A stretch of 64,000 bases of DNA from Prevotella sp. (GTDB lineage: Bacteria > Bacteroidota > Bacteroidia > Bacteroidales > Bacteroidaceae). The notes under the pieces were generated by a model, which did no database searches, had not been told where the DNA came from, and saw nothing but the letters and a program-made list of their open reading frames with translations. The DNA is taken from positions 19,503 to 83,502 of the forward strand of contig JAFTFX010000017.1 of the NCBI GenBank assembly GCA_017458225.1. Reading direction: 5' to 3'. Positions 32,554 through 40,744 of the stretch are shown piece by piece; position 1 is the stretch's first letter, and each line of letters starts with the position of its first letter. The position numbers were made by a program, and so were the translations under genes.

Positions 32554-33438
32554 TTATGGCTTTCTACTTTTATCCAAAGAAATCGTTTCAAAAATAGTAT
32601 ATTCATTAATACCTACTATATATTTTTCTTTTTTTTCGATATTAAACATATAATTGTCACCTATTATTTCATGCATATACAATTCCGCATTCAATGTTGA
32701 ATATGTCTTAAAATCCTCTTCGCTTGAATAAGTTATATAATATTTACGTTTCCACGGCAAATCATTTTCATCAAAGGTCCTTGTCTCACCTCGTTTTACA
32801 ATGCCTCTTGTCAACCCCAATTCATATGGTCTTAAGTGTAACTTCCAAGAATATCCAAAACGCTCAGCCTCTTCTATTGGCTCATAGTTAGCATAGGCTA
32901 ATACATGTCCACTTTTAGTCTTGGCCCAATGTTCGTCTGTCAAGTTTCTATTTCCATGAGGTGGAATGGCAATAACCCTTTGTTGGGCATAAGTTCTCGA
33001 TACAGAATTTGACGTTCCTCCACCTACATTTACCCCATCAGCCAGCTGGCCGACAATTCCACCAAATCCAAGAGCACCAGCAACACTCCCTAATCCTATT
33101 GAAACTCCAGTTGCTCCTCCATGATTAACGGTTATTTGCTCAGAATTATCATAATAACAGAATGCTTTACCTTCACTTTCCAACCTAAAGCAATTTCCCT
33201 TGTCAATATAAATAGTACGATCAGTTTTGTTTGTTAACCTAATATTGTAGATATAGTCTGGCAATCCTCCCATTATAGGAATTTCAATTAATTCGGCAAT
33301 AAACTCCATTTCTATTTCTTCGTTGGACAAAATAGAGTTGTTTTTGATACCATAGATTACGATACCAGTTAGTGAGTCATATTCTTTAGCTTTTATTTTC
33401 TGAGTCGGTTTGTATATTTTGTTGTATATTGAAAGCAA
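32554..33438 (-). CDS. Hypothetical protein, probably 5'-truncated
   Basis: A frame of 294 residues with no recognised family. It has a Gly-rich middle (GVSIGLGSVAGALGFGGIVG) that could insert in or contact a membrane. There is no ATG near its 5' end: the frame is open a further 14 codons upstream to a TGA, and the only starts are TTG (33438) or ATT. Codon use is far more AT-rich than in neighbouring genes, which suggests recent acquisition. It may be a remnant of a longer protein or use a non-ATG start. Confidence 0.5.
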   Translation of the reverse strand: MLSIYNKIYKPTQKIKAKEYDSLTGIVIYGIKNNSILSNEEIEMEFIAELIEIPIMGGLPDYIYNIRLTNKTDRTIYIDKGNCFRLESEGKAFCYYDNSEQITVNHGGATGVSIGLGSVAGALGFGGIVGQLADGVNVGGGTSNSVSRTYAQQRVIAIPPHGNRNLTDEHWAKTKSGHVLAYANYEPIEEAERFGYSWKLHLRPYELGLTRGIVKRGETRTFDENDLPWKRKYYITYSSEEDFKTYSTLNAELYMHEIIGDNYMFNIEKKEKYIVGINEYTIFETISLDKSRKP

Positions 33439-33480
33439 TTCGGCATTTCTCGCATCCGCATCCTTTTTAATGTGGATTCA

Positions 33481-33536
33481 TCAATTAAACTGAAACGAAG
33501 AAACTTTTTGCCGAAAAACAGCTAAAAAGTCCCTTC
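33481..33536 (-). repeat. Dispersed hairpin repeat, copy 2
   Basis: Reverse complement of the repeat at 326-380: hairpin ACTTTTTAGC/GGCAAAAAGT then TTTCTTCGTTTCAGTTTAA. About 44 of 50 positions agree. Confidence 0.6.
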
Positions 33537-33554
33537 GGAAGGCTAATTCGAAAG

Positions 33555-33708
33555 TTAATGTCATCTTTTGCTGCAATTAGTATTGAATCTCGCTGTAGTT
33601 AATATTGAACCACGCTCTGATTAACGTCAGATTAGAGCGAGACTTGACGTTAAACAGAGCGAGAAATGACGCTAATTAGAGCGAAACTTGACGCTTATTG
33701 TTGGAATC
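33555..33708. repeat. 22-nt tandem array, family 2 copy b
   Basis: Seven abutting 22-nt units with the same layout as 18958-19111: three with CTCGCTGT-type ends, a switch unit (33621-33642) and three inverted ones (GAGCGAGACTTGACG). It lies in the 404-nt gap 33439-33842, upstream of the second AAA_14 gene. Confidence 0.85.
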
Positions 33709-33750
33709 AAATAAAAATACTACATATTATTCTTTCTATTCGCACTTCTA

Positions 33751-33838
33751 TTCGGAATTTATTGTAATTTTACAGAAAATTCCGAATAAAACATTGCGCC
33801 TAATCGGAATTTATTGTAATTTTGCAGAAAATTCCGAA
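33751..33838 (+). promoter_or_regulatory. Duplicated promoter with dyad around the second AAA_14 start
   Basis: Two copies of a 35-nt motif (33751-33786 and 33804-33838) are flanked by CGGAATTT/AAATTCCG arms, a possible operator. The second has a perfect box TAATTTTG (33817-33824), the first TAATTTTA. The second precedes the ATG by 19 nt. Confidence 0.65.
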
Positions 33839-33842
33839 CAAA

Positions 33843-35099
33843 ATGGCAAAATACATTCAGAGAGAGACCTATCTTCGTCAACTTATTGACAGAAAGGACA
33901 ATGGCGAAATCAAAATAATTACGGGTCCAAGACGCTGTGGCAAATCTTGGTTGTTGAGTCGTATCTATAAGGATTACTTATTACAAACTGGTGTCCCAGA
34001 AGAAAATATCATTATTATTTCGTTTGACATTGATGACGATGAGGATACTGGTGACTTAACCGATCGGCAAGCTCTGAAACAATATCTTTATAGCCGTATC
34101 ACTTCAGACAACAGTCCATATTACATTATATTGGACGAAGTTCAGGAGGTTGATGGCTTTGAAAAAATAGTGAACGGCCTAAATGCTAAAGACAATGTTG
34201 ACGTATATTTGACTGGCAGTAACTCGCATTTTCTTTCTTCCGACATCAAGACTATTTTCCGAGGCCGAGGAGATGAGGTGCGGGTCTATCCCTTCTCATT
34301 TAAAGAGTTCTGCACAGACCGTACAGAACCCATCAGGGAGCTATGGAAAGAGTATTATACGTATGGTGGAATGCCTGGCCTGCTCAAGCAGCGAACACCT
34401 GAACAGAAGGTGGCGTATCTTCAGCGTTTATGGGAAAAGACTTATCTGGATGATGTTGTGGAGCGCCATCATGTCAAAAATCGTAACGCGCTATCGGCTT
34501 TGGCCGATGCCTTGTGTTCTTCGATAGGGTCGCTAACTAACCCAAACCGTATCAGTAATATTTTAAAAAGTGTTCAGAATGTCAAGATTGATTCTGAAAC
34601 AGTGGCCAACTATATGGCCTATCTGGAAGGGGCTTTCTTGTTTGAGGGGGCGAAAAGATACAATCTCAAAGGAAACAAATATTTCGAAAGCATTAAGAAG
34701 TATTACTCCGTCGATATAGGGCTAAGAAACTCCAAATTGAACTTTCGCCAACAGGAGATAACTCATATCATGGAAAATGTAATCTACAACGAACTTCGCA
34801 TGCGAGGCTATACCGTAGATGTGGGCTTAGTGGAAGCACGTGAAATGCGAGAAGGCAGAATGGAGTATATAAAATATGAAATAGACTTCATAGCCAACAA
34901 TGGAACCGAAAAATACTATATACAGTCGGCTTATGCGTTGGATTCTGAAGAAAAACGTCAACAAGAGCTGAAATCACTTCTGAAGATAGATGACAGTTTC
35001 TGCAAGATAGTCATTATAGGTGATGACATCGCAGAATACACTGATGACAAAGGCATTCGCTTCATGGGATTGTTCCAGTTCCTGCAAGGACAATTATAA
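33843..35099 (+). CDS. AAA_14 / DUF4143 ATPase, second copy
   Basis: A protein of 418 residues, homologous to the gene at 31248. Walker A is TGPRRCGKSWLL, Walker B YYIILDEVQEV, sensor YLTGSNSHFL; the C-terminus has YYSVDIGLRN and KYEIDFIAN, an EvD pattern as in restriction-like nuclease folds. The ATG at 33843 is chosen because upstream codons lie within the promoter. Tandem inverted promoter motifs suggest self-regulation. It is AT-richer than the bamA genes and fits a transferred block. Its function is unknown. Confidence 0.85.
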   Translation: MAKYIQRETYLRQLIDRKDNGEIKIITGPRRCGKSWLLSRIYKDYLLQTGVPEENIIIISFDIDDDEDTGDLTDRQALKQYLYSRITSDNSPYYIILDEVQEVDGFEKIVNGLNAKDNVDVYLTGSNSHFLSSDIKTIFRGRGDEVRVYPFSFKEFCTDRTEPIRELWKEYYTYGGMPGLLKQRTPEQKVAYLQRLWEKTYLDDVVERHHVKNRNALSALADALCSSIGSLTNPNRISNILKSVQNVKIDSETVANYMAYLEGAFLFEGAKRYNLKGNKYFESIKKYYSVDIGLRNSKLNFRQQEITHIMENVIYNELRMRGYTVDVGLVEAREMREGRMEYIKYEIDFIANNGTEKYYIQSAYALDSEEKRQQELKSLLKIDDSFCKIVIIGDDIAEYTDDKGIRFMGLFQFLQGQL

Positions 35100-35154
35100 G
35101 CCCTAACTCCAACAACGCAGAAATATAGGCGTATAGCCTAAATATGCCACAAAG

Positions 35155-35192
35155 AAAACTCGCTGGATTCTTATAGGAGTCCAGCGAGTTTG
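35155..35192 (-). terminator. Terminator of the bamA-ompH operon
   Basis: An 11-bp stem AACTCGCTGGA/TCCAGCGAGTT with an 11-nt loop, followed on the minus strand by TTTTCTTT. It begins 20 nt after the ompH stop. Confidence 0.7.
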
Positions 35193-35211
35193 CATGAGGA
35201 TCAGTTGGCTT

Positions 35212-35712
35212 TTACTTCAGTCCCAGCTGAGCTTTTACCTGTGTGGTGACATCGGTTGAGAGGGTGGTAGAGATGTAGGGGATGCCAGCTGTGAGGTCCA
35301 TGATATAGACATAGCCACCGGCTTCGCCCACCTTCTTAATGGCATCGACAATCTTGGTGGTGATGGCCTGCATCTTCTCCTGCTGAGCCTGCTGCAGAGC
35401 CTGCTGGTTGTCCTGATAGCTCTGCTGAATCTTCTGATACATGTCCTGCAGGTCCTGCTGACGACGCTGCTTGATGTTCTCGGGCAGGGTGGCCTGCTCT
35501 TTCTCGAAAGCCTCGCCCTTCTTCTGCAGCTCGTCCTGCATCAGTTTCAGGTCGGCTTCGTACTGCTTGGTGAGGGCCTCGATATCGGTACGGGCCTGGG
35601 TGAACTCAGGCATGGCCTGCATGATCTCTGCAGAGTTGACGTGTCCGAACTTGGCCTGTGCCATGGCTGCCATGGGCAGCATCATCATAAGTGCTAAAAA
35701 CAGTTTTTTCAT
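35212..35712 (-). CDS. OmpH/Skp-family periplasmic chaperone
   Basis: A protein of 166 residues with signal peptide MKKLFLALMMMLPMAAMAQA, the N-terminal strand KFGHVNSAEIMQAMPEF and a Gln-rich coiled coil (about 40-125). It is the last gene of the minus-strand operon uppS-bamA-ompH-ompH. It should hold outer-membrane proteins on the way to the BAM complex. A strong hairpin terminator follows. Confidence 0.9.
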   Translation of the reverse strand: MKKLFLALMMMLPMAAMAQAKFGHVNSAEIMQAMPEFTQARTDIEALTKQYEADLKLMQDELQKKGEAFEKEQATLPENIKQRRQQDLQDMYQKIQQSYQDNQQALQQAQQEKMQAITTKIVDAIKKVGEAGGYVYIMDLTAGIPYISTTLSTDVTTQVKAQLGLK

Positions 35713-35781
35713 TGTTTCGTTCTTTTTTATTTGTTGTTAATTTTTTCGATATTTCGACATTTCGATATTCCGATATTGCTA

Positions 35782-36348
35782 TTAATTTGAGTATCCCAGC
35801 TTGCGGAGCACCTCGTTGCTGATATCGACCTTCGGTGAGCCGAAGATGATGCCGGTATCGCTGGCACGGTCGAGCACCAGCTGGTAGCCGCGCAGGTCGG
35901 CAATGTCTTTGACAGCATTGTAGACTTCTTCCTGAATGGGCGACATGAGCGAGGTGCGCTTCTTGAACAGTTCGCCATCGGGGCCGAAGTACTTGCGCTT
36001 CAGCTCGGCTGCCTGTTTTTCTTTCTCCATGATAGCGTCCTGACGGGCCTTCTTCTGTTCGGCGGAGAGGAACACCACCTCGTTCTGATAGTTCTTGTAC
36101 ATGGTCTGTGCCTCGGTAGAGAGGGCATCAACCTCAGCCTGCCATTTCTTCGACACCTGCGAGAGCTGCTCGTTGGCACGCTCGTAAGCTGGTATGTTCT
36201 TGAAGATATAGTCCATGTCGACCAAGGCAAACTTCTGCGCAGATGAAGTAAGGGGGATGAACAAGAGCAACAAGACCCACCCCCAGCCCCTCCCTGAATG
36301 GAGGGGAGTAAATAGTTTGGCTATTTGCATTCTAAAATTGGTTTTCAT
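35782..36348 (-). CDS. OmpH/Skp-family chaperone with palindrome-derived signal sequence
   Basis: A protein of 188 residues. The coiled-coil OmpH region starts with KFALVDMDYIFKNIPAYERANEQL. The signal peptide is unusual: residues about 12-24 (FTPLHSGRGWGWV) are encoded by a family A palindrome, so the n-region is lengthened ahead of the hydrophobic core LLLLFIPLTSSA. Export probably still works because the core and the cleavage site SSAQ are intact. It lies between bamA and the second ompH. Confidence 0.87.
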   Translation of the reverse strand: MKTNFRMQIAKLFTPLHSGRGWGWVLLLLFIPLTSSAQKFALVDMDYIFKNIPAYERANEQLSQVSKKWQAEVDALSTEAQTMYKNYQNEVVFLSAEQKKARQDAIMEKEKQAAELKRKYFGPDGELFKKRTSLMSPIQEEVYNAVKDIADLRGYQLVLDRASDTGIIFGSPKVDISNEVLRKLGYSN

Positions 36349-36420
36349 ATACAGAACTGATAAATATTATATTCTCTATGCATTCCCCTCCCTCGCAGGG
36401 AGGGGTTGGGGAGAGTCTCT
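36272..36420. repeat. Family A palindrome pair at the bamA/ompH junction
   Basis: Inverted modules at 36272-36315 (inside the ompH signal peptide) and 36382-36420 (just after the bamA stop) flank about 65 AT-rich nt with the ompH start. Confidence 0.8.
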
Positions 36421-39138
36421 TCAGAACTCTTGTCCGAGCACGAAGTGGAAGTTGCTGCCACCGCGCTGTTCCTGCGAGGTGCCCTGATAGACTTTGTCGA
36501 AGCCGTAGGCCCAGTCGATACCCATCAGACCCACCATTGGCAGGAAGATGCGCACGCCAACGCCGGCTGAGCGTTTCATCTCGAAGGGGTTGAACTTCTT
36601 CGTGTCGTTCCATGCATTACCTGCCTCAGCAAAGCCTAAGCCGTAGATGGTGGTATTGCCGAGCATGAAGGGATAGCGCAGCTCCACGGTGAAGCGGTCG
36701 TAGGCATAGCCCTCACTGCCGTAGGGAGTGAGCGAACCGTTCTCATAGCCACGCAGGCCGATGGTCTCCTGGGCATAGCTGGTGCTGTAGCCGCTCATGC
36801 CGTCGCCACCCATGTAGAAGGTCTCAAAGGGCGACACCTTGTTCTTGTTGTACTTACCCAACAGGCCGGCCTCTACACGGGTCATCAGCACGAAGCACTT
36901 CTGGCCTTCGGTCAGGGCTGTGAAGGTGCGGGTCTTGAACTTCCACTTATGGTATTCAATCCAGCGATATTTCTCCTGCTGCTCGGCCTCATACTGCTCG
37001 CGGTTGGTGTTGTAGGTCTCGGCCGTTGCCAGTTTGGAATAGTCTTTTCCGTCGAACAAAGACCAAGGCGGCGTGAGGGTGAGCGACAGCGAGAACTCGG
37101 AGCCGTGACGTGGGAAGAGCGGGTTGTCTGTAGACGTACGGGTCAGGGCCACGCCGAAGTTCAGGTTGTTACAGTTACCATTTGAGATCAAGCCGAAGTA
37201 GCGCCAGTCTTGCAGGATATAGCGCTGGTAGGCCACCGTGGTAGACAGCTGGAAGTAGTCGTCGGGCCAGCGCAGACGCTTACCCCATCCTACCGAGATA
37301 CCCAGCAGCTTGATGTACTTGTCGTCGTCCAGATAGCTGTCGTAGTTGTTATAGTAAGAGCCGTTGTAGGTGCCATAGCCACCCATGTAGCCATACAGCG
37401 AGTTCATCCACGAGTTGTTGTAGTAGCTGCTCGACACGTCGCTCTGCTTGGAGTAGTAGATACCGATATTGAAGGCATTGGGTCGCTTGCCGCCAAACCA
37501 TCCCGTAGAGTAGTTGGCCGACACGGAACTGTAGTAGCGGCCGTTGGTCTGGAAGTTCAGCCCTATCTGCTCGCCGTCGCCCGAAGGCATGATGCCGCGG
37601 TGCAACTTGTTCTTGCCGAAGAGGTTGCGCATGGAGAAGTTGGTGAACTTCACGCCGACGCGGCCGATGATGCCCGTCTGTCCCCAACCGAGCGAGAGCT
37701 CCAGCTGGTCGTTAGACTTCTGCTCCAGATTCCAGTTGATGTCCACGGTGCCATCTTCGTAGTTAGGCTTCACGTCGGGCTGCACTTTCTCTGGGTCGAA
37801 ATAGCCCATTGAGGCAATTTCGCGTGCCGAACGCATCAGGGCATCCTTGGAAAAGAGGTCGCCGGGCTTGGTGCGCAGTTCACGGCGCACCACTTCCTCG
37901 TACAGGCGGTCGTTACCGAAGATACGCACGTTGCTCAGATGAGCCTGCGGACCTTCAAAGATTCGCATCTCCAGGTCGATAGAGTCGCCCACAATGTTAA
38001 TCTCAGTAGGCTCGATGCTCGAGAACACGTAACCGTTGTTATAGTAGTAGTTGCCCACGGCATCGTCGTCGTCGCGCAGACGCTTGTTCAGCAGTTTCTG
38101 GTTGTAGACATCGCCTTTCTTCATGTTCAGCACCGCATTCAGATAGTCGGTTGTCACCACGGTGTTGCCCACCCAAGTGATGTTGCGCAGGAAGTATTTC
38201 TCGCCTTCCTCAATCTGCAGGTAGACGTTCAGGTGCTTCTCGTCGACCGTCCACACCGAGTCTTCCAGAATGGCAGCATCGCGGAAGCCCAGTTCGTTGT
38301 AGCGATCCATCAACTTCTCCTTGGCCTCTGTGTAACGCTCGGGCGTAAACTTCTTCGACTTGAAGAGGCTATACAGTTTGCCCGACTCATGAATCTTTCC
38401 GAAATGTCCCTTCGTGAAAATATTTCCCTTGATCTTACTGTCGGTCAGCTTATTGTTGCCGTCGAAGATGATGCGGCGCACCTTCATCTTGTCTTTCTTG
38501 TCAATGACTACATCGAGCACCACCTGATTCTTGCCCGTCACATCGTCGCGCTGCAAGATTTCAATCTCAGCATTCTTGTAGCCCTTGTCGTCGAAGTATT
38601 TCTTGGCCAGAATCTTGGCACGGTCAATCAGGTTCTTCGTCAGGCTCATACCGCGAGCCATACCGATCTTTGCCTCCAGGTCTTCACGCTCGCCCTTCTT
38701 CACACCCGAATAGTTAATCTCCGTGATCTTCGGTCGCAAAGCCAGATGGAACGTCAGATAGACTTTCGAATCCACGATACTATCGGCGGTGATGGCGACT
38801 TTCGAGAACAGTCCGTGTTTCCAGTAGCGCTTCACGGCCTCGGTAATCTCCGTGCCCGGCACGCTGACCACCTGACCGACCGAGAGTCCTGAAAGGTTGA
38901 TGATGACATAGTCTTCGTAGCCTTCGATGCCCTCCACGTTGATGCCGCCAATCTCGCAACGGCGCGGCGTTCCGGCATAAGAGATGTCGACCTGCGCCAC
39001 TGCTTGGTCAGTGAGGAAAAAGGAAAAGACTAACAGGCAGACCCGCCACCAGCCCCTCCCTGTAGAGAGGAGAGTGGTCCGTTTTGCTGTTATTCCTTTG
39101 TTGATATTCATATTCTTATGTTGTTCTTGCTTATACAT
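36421..39138 (-). CDS. bamA: Outer-membrane protein assembly factor BamA
   Basis: A protein of 905 residues. POTRA domains (about 60-430) are followed by an Omp85 barrel with the C-terminal segment VGVRIFLPMVGLMGIDWAYG, ending in HFVLGQEF (terminal aromatic). It inserts beta-barrel proteins into the outer membrane. The N-terminal region is odd: TLLSTGRGWWRV, encoded by a family A palindrome (39037-39077), precedes the hydrophobic core LLVFSFFLTDQAVAQ. Translation may start at 39138 or at the inner ATG 39111. Upstream is uppS, downstream the ompH pair, the usual order. Confidence 0.92.
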   Translation of the reverse strand: MYKQEQHKNMNINKGITAKRTTLLSTGRGWWRVCLLVFSFFLTDQAVAQVDISYAGTPRRCEIGGINVEGIEGYEDYVIINLSGLSVGQVVSVPGTEITEAVKRYWKHGLFSKVAITADSIVDSKVYLTFHLALRPKITEINYSGVKKGEREDLEAKIGMARGMSLTKNLIDRAKILAKKYFDDKGYKNAEIEILQRDDVTGKNQVVLDVVIDKKDKMKVRRIIFDGNNKLTDSKIKGNIFTKGHFGKIHESGKLYSLFKSKKFTPERYTEAKEKLMDRYNELGFRDAAILEDSVWTVDEKHLNVYLQIEEGEKYFLRNITWVGNTVVTTDYLNAVLNMKKGDVYNQKLLNKRLRDDDDAVGNYYYNNGYVFSSIEPTEINIVGDSIDLEMRIFEGPQAHLSNVRIFGNDRLYEEVVRRELRTKPGDLFSKDALMRSAREIASMGYFDPEKVQPDVKPNYEDGTVDINWNLEQKSNDQLELSLGWGQTGIIGRVGVKFTNFSMRNLFGKNKLHRGIMPSGDGEQIGLNFQTNGRYYSSVSANYSTGWFGGKRPNAFNIGIYYSKQSDVSSSYYNNSWMNSLYGYMGGYGTYNGSYYNNYDSYLDDDKYIKLLGISVGWGKRLRWPDDYFQLSTTVAYQRYILQDWRYFGLISNGNCNNLNFGVALTRTSTDNPLFPRHGSEFSLSLTLTPPWSLFDGKDYSKLATAETYNTNREQYEAEQQEKYRWIEYHKWKFKTRTFTALTEGQKCFVLMTRVEAGLLGKYNKNKVSPFETFYMGGDGMSGYSTSYAQETIGLRGYENGSLTPYGSEGYAYDRFTVELRYPFMLGNTTIYGLGFAEAGNAWNDTKKFNPFEMKRSAGVGVRIFLPMVGLMGIDWAYGFDKVYQGTSQEQRGGSNFHFVLGQEF

Positions 39139-39196
39139 TTTTCCAGGGTCTATCTACTCCCCTCACTTACAGAGAGGGGGCGGGGGTGGGTCTCTC
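39037..39196. repeat. Family A palindrome pair at the uppS/bamA junction
   Basis: Modules at 39037-39077 (bamA N-terminus) and 39149-39196 (uppS C-terminus and stop) are inverted relative to each other and enclose the bamA start region. Confidence 0.8.
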
Positions 39197-39967
39197 GCTT
39201 TCCACCTGTGCCTCTGTCTTGCCGAAACGGCGCTGCCGGTTCTGATAGCTGGCAATGGCCTTGTGCAGTGCGGCCTCGTCGAAGTCGGGCCAGTAAGTGT
39301 CGCAGAAGTACAGTTCTGAGTAGGCTATCTGCCACAGCAGGTAGTTCGAGATGCGCAGCTCGCCGCCTGTTCGGATGAGCAGGTCGGGATCGGGCATGAA
39401 CGAAGTACACAGGTGCTTGCTGATAAGCTCCTCTGTGATGTCGCAGGCGCGCAGCCCGCCGGTTTTCCAGTTTTTGAGTATGTTGCCTGGCAGTTCTTGC
39501 ATGTCGTGAACTTCCTGCACTATTTCCTTCACGGCGTTGGTGATTTCCCAACGGCTCGAGTAGCTCAGAGCCACCACCATCGTCATGGCCGAGTTCTTGG
39601 CCGTGTGCTCCTCGGTCTCGCGCAGTTTCTGCTGCACCTCGTCGGGCAGTCGTTTCATGTCGCCGATGACGCGGAAGCGCACGTTGTTCTTCATGAAGAT
39701 TTCGTCTTCGAGCGACGAGAGCACCAGTCCCATCAGTGCCGACACTTCATCGGCCGGACGATTCCAGTTCTCAGTAGAGAAGGTGTAGAGCGTCAAGTAT
39801 TTCACGCCCAGACGGGTACACTCCGACGTGATGCGGCGCACAGCCTCAACACCAGCCTGATGACCGTAGCTGCGCTCCTTTCCACGTTCCATTGCCCACC
39901 GGCCATTGCCGTCCATAATGATGGCAATGTGCTGGGGTATGCGGTTCATATCGAGTTCGTTATTCAT
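39167..39967 (-). CDS. uppS: Undecaprenyl diphosphate synthase (cis-isoprenyl transferase)
   Basis: A protein of 266 residues. It has [13 protein letters not shown] (catalytic Asp), the GHQAG region, [19 protein letters not shown] and the signature [30 protein letters not shown]. It makes the lipid carrier for peptidoglycan and surface glycans. The C-terminus ends in ERPTPAPSL, supplied with its stop codon by a family A palindrome (39149-39196). It follows a DUF6089 gene by 32 nt and precedes bamA. Confidence 0.94.
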   Translation of the reverse strand: MNNELDMNRIPQHIAIIMDGNGRWAMERGKERSYGHQAGVEAVRRITSECTRLGVKYLTLYTFSTENWNRPADEVSALMGLVLSSLEDEIFMKNNVRFRVIGDMKRLPDEVQQKLRETEEHTAKNSAMTMVVALSYSSRWEITNAVKEIVQEVHDMQELPGNILKNWKTGGLRACDITEELISKHLCTSFMPDPDLLIRTGGELRISNYLLWQIAYSELYFCDTYWPDFDEAALHKAIASYQNRQRRFGKTEAQVESERPTPAPSL

Positions 39968-39999
39968 AATTCACTGTTCTTCGTTCGTCATTACTCAAC

Positions 40000-40707
40000 T
40001 CAGTCTCTGTCGTTGTGGCAGGTCTTGCACTTGGCCCACAGGTCGTAGGTGAGCGTTACGCACAATACGCTGTAGCAGTCGGTGTTCTTGAACATTCCAC
40101 TGCTCTTGATGCCATACGGGTCGGTGATGCCGTCCAGCTTGTCATTGCCGGTGAAGTGCATCATCCACTCTGCCGTCAGGTTCCAGCGGTCGGCCATTTT
40201 GTACTTCACGCCAAAGCCCACGGGCATCTGTCCGGCTGCCGACGAGCTTTTCTCTTGCAGTCCGCCCTGCGACGTGCTGCTGTTGGCAAAGGTCAGACCC
40301 AGTCCGATGGCCAAAAAGGGTGTCAGCCTTTTGGCTCCGTGATATTCCTGTCCTGTGCCGTAGGGCCAGAAGTTATATTCGAACCTCACCGTCACGTCGA
40401 CGAGTGTGGTTTTGAAAGTCAGCGGACTCTGCGCAATGTCGGGATACCACGTCCCTGCCTTGGAAGAGTTTCCTTTCAGTTGGCCGCAACTGATGTTGGC
40501 GGCCCATGCCATACGCGGATTCGGTTTGTATTTCACCACGACCCCGCCTATAGGGTTCACATTCCCTAACAGACTGTTGTTGAAGTCGCCTTCGTAGGTG
40601 GCTACTCCTGCTCCAGCACCCAGTTCCAACAGGTATTCCGGCTGGCCTTGGGCCACAACCATCAGGGCTATGAGCCACAGTGCTGAGCTGACAATCAGTC
40701 GTTTCAT
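40000..40707 (-). CDS. DUF6089 outer-membrane beta-barrel protein
   Basis: A protein of 235 residues with a signal peptide and alternating strands of a small beta-barrel (YLLELGAGAGVATYEGDFN, GGVVVKYKPNPRMAW, FEYNFWPYGTG). DUF6089 proteins lie directly upstream of uppS-bamA in many Bacteroidota, as here, which suggests an envelope role. The C-terminus contains CKTC, unusual for a barrel. No enzymatic motif is seen. Confidence 0.85.
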   Translation of the reverse strand: MKRLIVSSALWLIALMVVAQGQPEYLLELGAGAGVATYEGDFNNSLLGNVNPIGGVVVKYKPNPRMAWAANISCGQLKGNSSKAGTWYPDIAQSPLTFKTTLVDVTVRFEYNFWPYGTGQEYHGAKRLTPFLAIGLGLTFANSSTSQGGLQEKSSSAAGQMPVGFGVKYKMADRWNLTAEWMMHFTGNDKLDGITDPYGIKSSGMFKNTDCYSVLCVTLTYDLWAKCKTCHNDRD

Positions 40708-40744
40708 TCTTTTACCTTATTTTATATACGCGCGCGTAGAAGGC

